NCBI GenBank assembly: GCA_937924475.1
Contig: CALDSV010000028.1
Span: forward strand, 1 to 61,615
Source of the DNA: an uncultured bacterium
GTDB taxonomy: Bacteria > Nitrospirota > Thermodesulfovibrionia > Thermodesulfovibrionales > Thermodesulfovibrionaceae
Direction: 5' to 3'
DNA length: 61,615 nucleotides
Both the position numbers and the translations under genes were made by a program. Below, one piece after another: positions 8,932 through 16,111 of this stretch. Position 1 is the first letter of the stretch. Each line of letters opens with the position of its first letter. The notes below the pieces were generated by a model. That model made no database searches and was not told the DNA's origin. It saw only the letters and a list, made by a program, of their open reading frames with translations.

Positions 8932-9666
8932 TCAGCTTAATATAAGTTCTACAAAAAGTTTAATATTATCGTGCTTTTTTAGTGTCTTTGTGTAATAGAC
9001 CTTTCTTCTGTAAGAATAGTAAAACTGTTCAAGCATAATAGCGTGAGGAAGCCCCTGACAACCAAGCATTTGTATTTCATCTTCTTTTAGGGTATCTATA
9101 CCGATGTAATTATGAATGGTTGTAATGTTTATTTTGCAGACTTTATCTATTATATCAATGAGAAAATTCTTCTCTAAATCTTCATCCATTATTCTTGGAC
9201 AGTAATAGTATGGAATATATGAGTATTGAAGAATGACAGGCTCATTGTTAAAAAAACATAATCTTTTTATAAAAATAACATGAGTATTCTCTGAAACTTC
9301 AAGCTTCTCTATTAAATCTTCCGTTGGCATAATGACAGTTTTTGCAAGAACCTTTGTGGCAAAGCTACCAGATTCCATCATAATTTCTTTTAAGTTTAAA
9401 ACTACTGAAAACTTGTCAGAGATTACTTTTTTACTTACAAAAGTTCCCTTTCCCTGGATTCTTCTGATAAATCCTTGCCTGACGAGTTCAGCTATTGCAT
9501 TTCTTACAGTTACACGACTTACCTCATACTGTTTACATAATTCAGACTCTGTAGGAATTTGATCTCCCACAGACCACTCTCCTTTTTCTATTTTATTTTT
9601 TAAAATTTCATAAAGCTTTAGATATAATTTTTCATGTTCATCTCTTCTTAGATATTCATTTTCCAT
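8932..9666 (-). CDS. GntR/HutC-family transcription regulator with UTRA domain
   Basis: About 244 residues. Residues 10-75 form the winged helix of GntR regulators (YEILKNKIEKGEWSVGDQIPTESELCKQYEVSRVTVRNAIAELVRQGFIRRIQGKGTFVS). The rest is a UTRA effector-binding domain (FIKRLCFFNNEPVILQYSYIPYYYCP). The ATG at 9666 is preceded by GAGG; a TTG 15 bp upstream is less likely. It lies at the head of the CBS-carrier-antiporter genes, 44 bp upstream, and probably controls them and itself. The upstream 9690-9740 AT-rich stretch has two TATTATAAC copies that could be operators. Confidence 0.88.
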   Translation of the reverse strand: MENEYLRRDEHEKLYLKLYEILKNKIEKGEWSVGDQIPTESELCKQYEVSRVTVRNAIAELVRQGFIRRIQGKGTFVSKKVISDKFSVVLNLKEIMMESGSFATKVLAKTVIMPTEDLIEKLEVSENTHVIFIKRLCFFNNEPVILQYSYIPYYYCPRIMDEDLEKNFLIDIIDKVCKINITTIHNYIGIDTLKEDEIQMLGCQGLPHAIMLEQFYYSYRRKVYYTKTLKKHDNIKLFVELILS

Positions 9667-9810
9667 TGTAATAACCCTCAACGTTTTTATTTATTATAAC
9701 ATTATAATATAATAATATATGAAATATTATAACAATAATACATTTTAGTTGAAATGTCAAAAAAAACTTTTTTATTGATGTATAAAAATTTATAATATTT
9801 TGTTAAAAAA

Positions 9811-9996
9811 GAGGGAGCAGGACAGTATCATGGGACAATGAGAGAGGAGCTTCTTCTGCTGAAGGAGTTTGAAAGTCTGAATGAGGCTAAGGAGAGGATA
9901 AAGGAATGAGTAAGAATTTATAACTCAGAGAGGTCGCATTCAGCACCGTGGTATAAAACACCACAGGAGGTGTGGGATGAATACTATAAGAGTTGA
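9811..9996 (+). pseudogene. decayed IS3-type transposase C-terminus
   Basis: Translation gives a recognisable end of an integrase-core transposase: YHGTMREELLLLKEFESLN, then YNSERSHSAPWYKTPQEVW before a stop at 9994. An in-frame TGA at 9907 interrupts it and nothing upstream encodes the catalytic core. The YN..R.H..P..TP.E spacing is typical of IS3/IS481-group OrfB. A 15-bp palindrome (GACACAACATGTGTC) follows directly and may be an insertion sequence end. Just beyond, at about 10043-10064, lies a copy of the ribosome binding site and start region of the CBS gene (8880-8901), a sign of a local duplication cut by the insertion. Confidence 0.6.
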
Positions 9997-10078
9997 CACA
10001 ACATGTGTCTCAAAAAGGGGAGCAAATGGAAGTAAAAAAGGTCTCTCATAATTCATTCCTCCTTTTCACTTTGATTTT

Positions 10079-10107
10079 TGTAATATATTATTAAAAATGG
10101 ATATAAT
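10079..10107 (+). promoter_or_regulatory. sigma-70-like promoter, possibly leaderless
   Basis: A TTGTAA box and a perfect TATAAT (10102-10107) are separated by about 18 bp. The ATG of the next gene begins only 7 bp after the TATAAT, so the transcript would start at or next to the start codon. No ribosome binding site is visible. A leaderless mRNA is inferred. Confidence 0.5.
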
Positions 10108-10113
10108 TAGAGT

Positions 10114-12660
10114 ATGGGAGGATTTTTTTCAATATTCCAAAAAAGAAAGGCAGAAAGGTCCATGAAGGCAAAAATGCTTCTAAAAGAAAAATATGAATAT
10201 TTTCAGAACCTACTTAAATCAAATAATGAAGTTCTCTCTCTAATGGCTGAAATATCTGATAAGCTTATGGGAGAGTATGTCTTTGACAATCATTTCATAA
10301 AAACAACAGTAGATAAGACCTCGCAGGGTGTTGTAGAAATAATAAATAATCTAAATTATCTTACGGACAATAAGTATCTAAAATTATTGGATAAGTATTC
10401 ACAAATAAAGGAAAAAATTGAAAAAGCCCTCTCTCAAAAAATTGAGATTCCTGCAACTGATTATACCATACCTTTAGAATCGCTCTCAAAGGAATCTATT
10501 TTAATTGCCGGTGGTAAAATATCCAATCTTGCAGAAATAAAAAATACCCTAAAATTACCAGTTCCCGATGGTTTTGTAGTAACTTCCTATGCTTTTTTAA
10601 AAGTGATAGAGTACAACAATTTAAGAGATGAAATTTTAAGAATTATTGAAAATATTGACATCAATAAACTTGAGGAATTAGAAAAAAGCAGCAGAAAAAT
10701 AAAGGAAATTATTATTAATCTTAAACTTCCGGAAGAACTTATAAGGTCAATATATAATTCTTATGAAGAATTATGCAAAAAAGTTGGCTACAGATGCAGA
10801 GTGTCTGTTAGAAGTAGCGCAATTTATGAAGATTCATTTTTTAGCTTTGCAGGTCAGTACTCGTCATTTTTAAATGTCCCGGAAGATAAAATATTACAGA
10901 AATACAAGGAAGTAATGGCAAGTCTTTTTAATCCAAGAGCAGTATTTTACTATAAAACAAAAGGCTTTTCAGATGCTGATATGGTAATGGCTGTAGGGAT
11001 TCTCCCTATGATTAATGCCAAAGCTGGTGGTGTAATGTATACAAAGGACCCTAATAATCCTGAAAGTGGCAACTACATTATAAATTCAGTTAAAGGATTA
11101 GGCAAGCTTGTAGTAGATGGAAGCATATCACCTGATATTTTCTATGTAAAAAAAGATAATTTTTCCATAGCTGAGAAAAAAAGAGGGAATCAAGACAAAG
11201 TTTTAATATGCGAAGATGAAGGTGATATAAAGGAATTATTCATAGAAACAGAAATTTATGAGCCCTCCATTGATGATGAAATAATTATAAAACTATCAAA
11301 AATTGGCAAAGAAATTGAAGATTACTATAAGACACCTCAAGATATTGAATGGGTTGTAGATAAAGAGGATAATATTTTTATTCTTCAAACAAGACAATTA
11401 AGAGTTTTTGAAAAAATTGAAGACCCAAAAGTTTTATTACCCACAAGACTTCCTAATTATACAATAATCCTTGACAGAGGATTTACTGCTTGCAAAGGCA
11501 TTGGTTATGGCAAGGCATTTATATTAAAAAGTGAGGATGAACTTGATAACTTTCCAGAAGGACATGTACTGATAGCAAAACATATAAATCCTAAGTATGT
11601 AGTTGTTATGAAAAAAGCAACCGCTATAATTACTGATGTAGGTAGCCCTACTAGTCATATGGCTTCAATCGCAAGAGAATACAGAATTCCGACAATTATA
11701 AATGCAGAGATTGCCACAAAATCAATAAAACATGGACAGGAAATAACCGTTGATGCAACTAATTGTATTGTTTATGAAGGGAGAGTAAGTGAATTATTAG
11801 AGGCTATGGACTTGTCAAGAGATTCATTCAGAGAAACTCTTACCTTTAAAATTTTAGACAATGTCTCCAAATATATAGTGCCATTAAATCTGATTGATCC
11901 AAACCAATCTAATTTTAATATTGAAAGCTGTGAAACCTATCATGACATCACAAGATATTGCCACGAAATGGTTATGCATGAAATGTTTACCATGTGGGAA
12001 AGTTATGATAGCGAAATACACGCTATTCCTCTTGTTGCAAAAATTCCAATTTCCGTATTAATTCTTGATATAGAGGGTGGACTAAAAGAGGATCTCAAAA
12101 AAGCAAAATATGAAGATATTGAGTCAATACCCTTTAAGGCTATACTTGAAGGTATGACCAGCATGAGATGGCCTGAACCACCTCCAGTTGACACAGGAGG
12201 AATTCTGGGTATAATAGCTAATACAGCAACTATTCCAGAGGAACAACTTCGAGAGACAGGTAAGAAAAGTTTTTGTGTTATTACCAAGAACTATATGAAT
12301 TTCAGTATAAGACTTGGCTATCATTTTTCAATGATAGAAGCATATGCCGGAGAAAACATAAATGATAACTATATAAAATTTTTCTTCAAAGGTGGTGGTG
12401 CTGCCTTAGATAGACGACTGAGGAGGGTTAAATTAATTAGTGAAATACTCAAGAAAATGGATTTCATAGTTAAAGTAAAAGATGATATTATTGATGCAAT
12501 ACTTGCAAAGTATCCTATGGAAACAATAAAGAAAAAGCTCGAAATACTTGGGAAATTAACAGCTTATACTAAACAATTAGATATGACACTTTTTAATGAC
12601 GCTGTGACAGAAATGTTTACTGAGGATTTTATAAAACAGCACATACCAAAGGATTTATAA
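10114..12660 (+). CDS. PEP-synthase-like phosphotransferase with unknown C-terminal domain
   Basis: An 848-residue soluble protein. Residues 1-120 are a helical region. About 125-430 are a PPDK/PEP-synthase nucleotide-binding domain (GGKISNLAEIKN, RVSVRSSAIYEDSFFSFAGQYSSF). About 455-560 are the swivelling phosphohistidine domain with the catalytic histidine in GSPTSHMASIAREYRIPTI. The usual C-terminal PEP/pyruvate TIM barrel is missing. Instead residues 600-848 form a domain I do not recognise, with YHDITRYCHEMVMHEM and a possible metal site. It is therefore not an ordinary pyruvate,water dikinase; the final acceptor is unknown. It diverges from the GntR-CBS-SLC13 genes and precedes a YeiH carrier, so a link to anion metabolism is possible. 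An alternative start is the ATG at 10162. Confidence 0.75.
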   Translation: MGGFFSIFQKRKAERSMKAKMLLKEKYEYFQNLLKSNNEVLSLMAEISDKLMGEYVFDNHFIKTTVDKTSQGVVEIINNLNYLTDNKYLKLLDKYSQIKEKIEKALSQKIEIPATDYTIPLESLSKESILIAGGKISNLAEIKNTLKLPVPDGFVVTSYAFLKVIEYNNLRDEILRIIENIDINKLEELEKSSRKIKEIIINLKLPEELIRSIYNSYEELCKKVGYRCRVSVRSSAIYEDSFFSFAGQYSSFLNVPEDKILQKYKEVMASLFNPRAVFYYKTKGFSDADMVMAVGILPMINAKAGGVMYTKDPNNPESGNYIINSVKGLGKLVVDGSISPDIFYVKKDNFSIAEKKRGNQDKVLICEDEGDIKELFIETEIYEPSIDDEIIIKLSKIGKEIEDYYKTPQDIEWVVDKEDNIFILQTRQLRVFEKIEDPKVLLPTRLPNYTIILDRGFTACKGIGYGKAFILKSEDELDNFPEGHVLIAKHINPKYVVVMKKATAIITDVGSPTSHMASIAREYRIPTIINAEIATKSIKHGQEITVDATNCIVYEGRVSELLEAMDLSRDSFRETLTFKILDNVSKYIVPLNLIDPNQSNFNIESCETYHDITRYCHEMVMHEMFTMWESYDSEIHAIPLVAKIPISVLILDIEGGLKEDLKKAKYEDIESIPFKAILEGMTSMRWPEPPPVDTGGILGIIANTATIPEEQLRETGKKSFCVITKNYMNFSIRLGYHFSMIEAYAGENINDNYIKFFFKGGGAALDRRLRRVKLISEILKKMDFIVKVKDDIIDAILAKYPMETIKKKLEILGKLTAYTKQLDMTLFNDAVTEMFTEDFIKQHIPKDL

Positions 12661-12734
12661 GCAACCCATTTCCCCAATAATTCTTATCAATTAAAAACTA
12701 TTTGGATAGCATTAAAAGATTCTTGACTGTAAAG

Positions 12735-12790
12735 ATATCATATGGTAAACTTCATAATATATCATATGGTAAATGGTAAACTTTATAATT
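12735..12790 (+). repeat. short direct repeat upstream of the yeiH-like gene
   Basis: The sequence TATCATATGGTAAAC occurs, followed 23 bp later by TATCATATGGTAAA and then another TGGTAAAC. Each copy contains the palindrome CATATG. The spacing suggests a tandem regulator site or a small duplication. No protein can be assigned to it. Confidence 0.4.
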
Positions 12791-12928
12791 ATGACAAAAA
12801 AGACTTTTAAAATTAGTCGTAATAAGGAAGTTTTTAATAGAAAGTATGAAGAAGGAAAATCTTATCAAAAGTCCTCAGATGGTCAATCTTTCAGATTTAT
12901 TAAATCAAGACTCAAAATAAATCCTTAG
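12791..12928 (+). CDS. possible 45-residue basic protein
   Basis: An open frame of 45 codons starting MTKKTFKISRNKEVFNRKY and ending LKINP, rich in Lys, Arg and Ser. It fills the gap between two genes and its stop falls just before the GAGGAGG site of the yeiH-like gene. There is no convincing ribosome binding site before its ATG. It may be a real leader-type small gene or a chance frame. No family is recognised. Confidence 0.25.
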   Translation: MTKKTFKISRNKEVFNRKYEEGKSYQKSSDGQSFRFIKSRLKINP

Positions 12929-12940
12929 AGGAGGTTTTTT

Positions 12941-14707
12941 ATGCCAGAAGAAAAAGAGAAGTTTGAAACATGTGCAATTCCCAGAGTTTCTTTCCGTTCA
13001 GAAGACTACATGGCAATATGGCTTGGACTTCTGTTATTAGTAGTTGGAATGTTGATTTTTTTCCCAAACCCTCCTGCAGATCTTGACTCGAAGATTTCAA
13101 AATATGTTTCAATCATTGAAAAGGAAAAAGAAAGAGCACCTTTTAAAACTGTTGCTGCCTATGAGGCTGAAGATGCCCTTGCAAAGCTAAGAGCAAGAGA
13201 TGTCGAACCAGGAAAGACAATCAGTTCTTATTTAGTTACAACTTCGAAATGGAAAGACAACCCCATTGAAGCTATCTATTTAAGCGAAGAAGAAGCTAAA
13301 CAGCGTGCAGAGAAAGTAAAAGAGAAAAGAGAAGCTGCGGAAGCAAAAAAGAAAGAAGCTAAACAAAAAGCCATAGAGGCTGAAGCAAAAGCAGCAGAGG
13401 CTAATTTTACTGATTCCGCTCTTAATGAAGCTGCAAAGAAAGCCATAGAGGAATGGAGAGCTGTTAAGGTTCCATCCTTACCAAAAGCTTACAATCACAT
13501 TCCAAAATACATAGTTCTTTTAATTGGATTTTTAATTATTATTGGTATTTCTGTAGCTATAATGGGTAGGAATATCTTAGATTTTGCAAAAGGATTTCCT
13601 ATAATCTTCATTCTTGCACTTATTGCCTATGCAATAGGTAATCAAGAAGACATGAGAACGCTTGGATTTTCATATGTTCTCTGGGCAATTATTATTGGAT
13701 TAATAATAGCTAATACAGTAGGAACTCCTAAATGGCTAATGCCAGCAGCTCTTACAGAGTTTTATATAAAGACTGGTCTTGTTCTTCTTGGTGCAGAGAT
13801 TTTATTTGGGAAAATTCTACTAATAGGTATCCCTGGTATTTTCGTAACCTGGGTGGTAACTCCCATAGTTTTAATTATTACTTATATCTTTGGACAGAAA
13901 GTTTTGAAGATGGATTCAAAAGAACTTAATATTACAATATCGTCTGACATGTCAGTGTCAGGTGTCTCTGCCGCAATTGCCACAGCATGTGCTTGTGGAG
14001 CTAAGAAAGAAGAACTTACTCTTGCTGTTGGATTATCCATGGCCTTTACATCAATCATGATTTTTGCCATGCCTGCCTTTATTAAAATTATTGGAATGCC
14101 AAGCTGGTGGGATGGTATGGGTATTGTTGTTGCAGGTGCCTGGATAGGAGGAGTTATTGATAATACTGGCTCCGTTGTGGCAGCTGGTGAAATGCTTGGG
14201 CCTCTTGGCATGTATACAGCCGCAACAATAAAAATGATACAGAACATAATGATTGGTGTTATCGCCTTTGGTGTTGCAGCCTACTGGGCACTTAAAATTA
14301 TTCCCCAAAGAACAGGTGTTGCAGGGCAAGTAGACCTGAGCCTTGGTGCTGCTTTGAGAGAAATTTGGGCGAGATTTCCAAGATTTATCCTTGGATTCAT
14401 AACTGCATCAATTATCTTTTCTCTGATTTTCCAGTTCAAGGGAATGCAATGGGGAGCTGCCATGGTAGAAGAAGGAGTTTTGAAAGGCTGGGCTGATGGT
14501 ATTCGTGGTTGGTTATTCGGTTTAGCCTTTGTTAGTATTGGACTATCAACTAACTTTAAAGAACTTGCCAAATATTTCAAAGGCGGTAAACCTTTTACAC
14601 TATATGTGGTCGGTCAAACTATTAATATTATCCTTACAGTCAGTATGGCAATACTCATGTTCATCATAATATTCCCAAATATTACAAAACGCATCATGGG
14701 AATGTAG
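12941..14707 (+). CDS. YeiH-family putative sulfate/anion exporter with coiled-coil insert
   Basis: A 588-residue membrane protein. One helix (about 26-42) is followed by a long charged alanine/lysine/glutamate-rich coiled coil (about 100-170). Around ten more helices then carry the UPF0324/YeiH core: LIIANTVGTPKWLMPAALTEFYIKTGLVLLGAEILFG, SDMSVSGVSAAIATACACGAKKEEL and GAWIGGVIDNTGSVVAAGE. The coiled-coil insertion makes it much longer than E. coli YeiH (about 350). The family is annotated as putative sulfate exporters, but transport direction and substrate are unproven. A strong GAGGAGG site precedes the ATG. It is co-directional with the next two small membrane protein genes. Confidence 0.85.
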   Translation: MPEEKEKFETCAIPRVSFRSEDYMAIWLGLLLLVVGMLIFFPNPPADLDSKISKYVSIIEKEKERAPFKTVAAYEAEDALAKLRARDVEPGKTISSYLVTTSKWKDNPIEAIYLSEEEAKQRAEKVKEKREAAEAKKKEAKQKAIEAEAKAAEANFTDSALNEAAKKAIEEWRAVKVPSLPKAYNHIPKYIVLLIGFLIIIGISVAIMGRNILDFAKGFPIIFILALIAYAIGNQEDMRTLGFSYVLWAIIIGLIIANTVGTPKWLMPAALTEFYIKTGLVLLGAEILFGKILLIGIPGIFVTWVVTPIVLIITYIFGQKVLKMDSKELNITISSDMSVSGVSAAIATACACGAKKEELTLAVGLSMAFTSIMIFAMPAFIKIIGMPSWWDGMGIVVAGAWIGGVIDNTGSVVAAGEMLGPLGMYTAATIKMIQNIMIGVIAFGVAAYWALKIIPQRTGVAGQVDLSLGAALREIWARFPRFILGFITASIIFSLIFQFKGMQWGAAMVEEGVLKGWADGIRGWLFGLAFVSIGLSTNFKELAKYFKGGKPFTLYVVGQTINIILTVSMAILMFIIIFPNITKRIMGM

Positions 14708-14708
14708 A

Positions 14709-15044
14709 ATGAATAAAAATTCTCATTGCAATACCAAAATGGGTGGGACATCTGTCCCACCCAAAAAACTTAAAGGATTGCTAAAGCTACTAATATCCAT
14801 CTTAATTATAATAATATTTATCAGAGTTGCTTCTTTTTCAGAGAATCTTCCATTTATAAAAAATGAATTTAAAGCACTTAGAGATCGTGGCATACAAACA
14901 GGACTTTTCTGGTGGGCTGATGTTCAGGAGGTGGCAGAAGCTGAAAAACATTTTAAAAGACTTAATCTAATCAGACAAAGCAGTAATGAATTATCAAAAT
15001 CTGAAAAAAGTTCTATACCACAAAATGTTGAAAAAGAAAAATAA
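14709..15044 (+). CDS. single-helix membrane protein downstream of yeiH
   Basis: A 111-residue protein with one hydrophobic helix (about residues 24-41, LLKLLISILIIIIFIRVASF) and a charged C-terminal part with FWWADVQEVAEAEKHFKRL. It starts 1 bp after the yeiH stop, suggesting coupling. The first 20 codons contain a perfect hairpin (14741-14762), so a later start is possible. I do not recognise the family; co-location suggests an accessory subunit for the carrier. Confidence 0.6.
   Translation: MNKNSHCNTKMGGTSVPPKKLKGLLKLLISILIIIIFIRVASFSENLPFIKNEFKALRDRGIQTGLFWWADVQEVAEAEKHFKRLNLIRQSSNELSKSEKSSIPQNVEKEK
14741..14762. promoter_or_regulatory. strong hairpin inside the start of an ORF
   Basis: GGGTGGGAC and GTCCCACCC form a perfect 9-bp stem with a 4-base loop (ATCT). 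This is conspicuous in such AT-rich DNA. The plus strand has A residues after it, not T, so it is not a standard terminator for the yeiH transcript. It could act on translation of the following ORF or stabilise the upstream mRNA. Confidence 0.5.
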
Positions 15045-15059
15045 GGGAGATTTATTAGC

Positions 15060-15659
15060 TTGTCACTATTAGAGCAAAATTATGTTATAATTCTCTCTCA
15101 TGAAGAGAATTTCTCAAGAACTGTTGCCTCTCAGGTGATTGAAAAACCTGCTGTTTCAGCCTGGATGATTTTTTTTCCCTTTATTTTTATTCATTATTTT
15201 CTCAATCTAAAAAGATTTAAAGCAGGAGTTGAAGAGTTTACCAAGCAATTCCTGCATAATAAAAAGATTGCCCTTGATGCAGCAATGAATAGCTTAAAAT
15301 TTAGAGAGGAGAAAAATAAAGCCATTGAAATTGGGTTGTCAAAAATTAATAAATATGAGGATTCTGAAAAGTTCAAATTATTAAAGCAAAAACAACTTAG
15401 AGAGGTAGAAATTTTATTTGACCATTATGAAAAACTTCTAAAAACAAAAGGAGAGAATTTTGAAAATTTGATAAAAAGAGTATATTTAACAGAATTTAGC
15501 TACAGGCAATTCTTAACCAAACTACAAAAAGCAGAAAGGGAAGTTTATGAGGAAATCTTAAATTTATCAGATATTAATCAAGAATTTATTATGATAATCT
15601 CAAAAATTGAATCAACCGTAGAAAAATTAAGAGAGCAGGAAATAAGGACAATATTCTGA
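15060..15659 (+). CDS. coiled-coil membrane-anchored protein
   Basis: A 199-residue protein starting with TTG after GGGAG. A hydrophobic helix at about 36-50 (MIFFPFIFIHYFLNL) is followed by a long charged helical domain with coiled-coil character to the C-terminus. The pattern VIEKPAVSAWMIFFPFIFIHYF resembles a conserved uncharacterised family of sulfate reducers (I recall an NCBI NF038143-type model, not checked). It ends the yeiH gene set. Function is unknown. Confidence 0.65.
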   Translation: MSLLEQNYVIILSHEENFSRTVASQVIEKPAVSAWMIFFPFIFIHYFLNLKRFKAGVEEFTKQFLHNKKIALDAAMNSLKFREEKNKAIEIGLSKINKYEDSEKFKLLKQKQLREVEILFDHYEKLLKTKGENFENLIKRVYLTEFSYRQFLTKLQKAEREVYEEILNLSDINQEFIMIISKIESTVEKLREQEIRTIF

Positions 15660-15666
15660 TTTTATA

Positions 15667-16089
15667 TTAATTAGTCCCTGACTTTAATTTTTCCTTCAAT
15701 GCTCTATTTTCTCTGCATAATTTCAGCCACTTGAGAGCTTTCTCAATTGTAAAAATAATTTGTTCCTTTCTAAAAGGCTTTGTTATAAAGTCAAATCCAC
15801 CTTTATTAATCGCCTCCATTGCAGCCTCAATTGTTCCATAAGCTGTAATTATGATAACAGGTATATCTTCCTCTTTTTTCTTTACTTGCTCTAAAAGTTG
15901 AAGCCCGTCAAGTCCTGGCATTTTTAGATCAGTTATAACAAGGTCAAAATTTTCATTTTGCACTAAACTGACAGCTTCAAGGGGATTATTTGTTGTAACT
16001 ACATCATAGGGAGTTTTTTCTTTTAAAATCATTGAAAGTAGTCTCAACATATCTGGTTCATCATCTACAATTAAAATTTTTTCTGCCAT
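15667..16089 (-). CDS. single-domain response regulator
   Basis: About 140 residues, a receiver domain only: KILIVDDEPDML (acidic pocket), DLVITDLKMPGLDG (phosphorylated aspartate), IIITAYG and FITKPF (conserved lysine). A short helix follows, so there is no DNA-binding output domain. I choose the ATG at 16089 (MAEKIL), which has GGAGGG upstream; the frame extends further but into the kinase gene. It lies directly after the histidine kinase and is its likely partner. Confidence 0.9.
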   Translation of the reverse strand: MAEKILIVDDEPDMLRLLSMILKEKTPYDVVTTNNPLEAVSLVQNENFDLVITDLKMPGLDGLQLLEQVKKKEEDIPVIIITAYGTIEAAMEAINKGGFDFITKPFRKEQIIFTIEKALKWLKLCRENRALKEKLKSGTN

Positions 16090-16111
16090 TTGATTTCCCT
16101 CCTTATAAAAT

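Noticed and set aside
14741-14762. Terminator after the yeiH-like gene
   Set aside because: The stem is strong, but the plus strand continues with A residues, not T, and the next ORF spans it.
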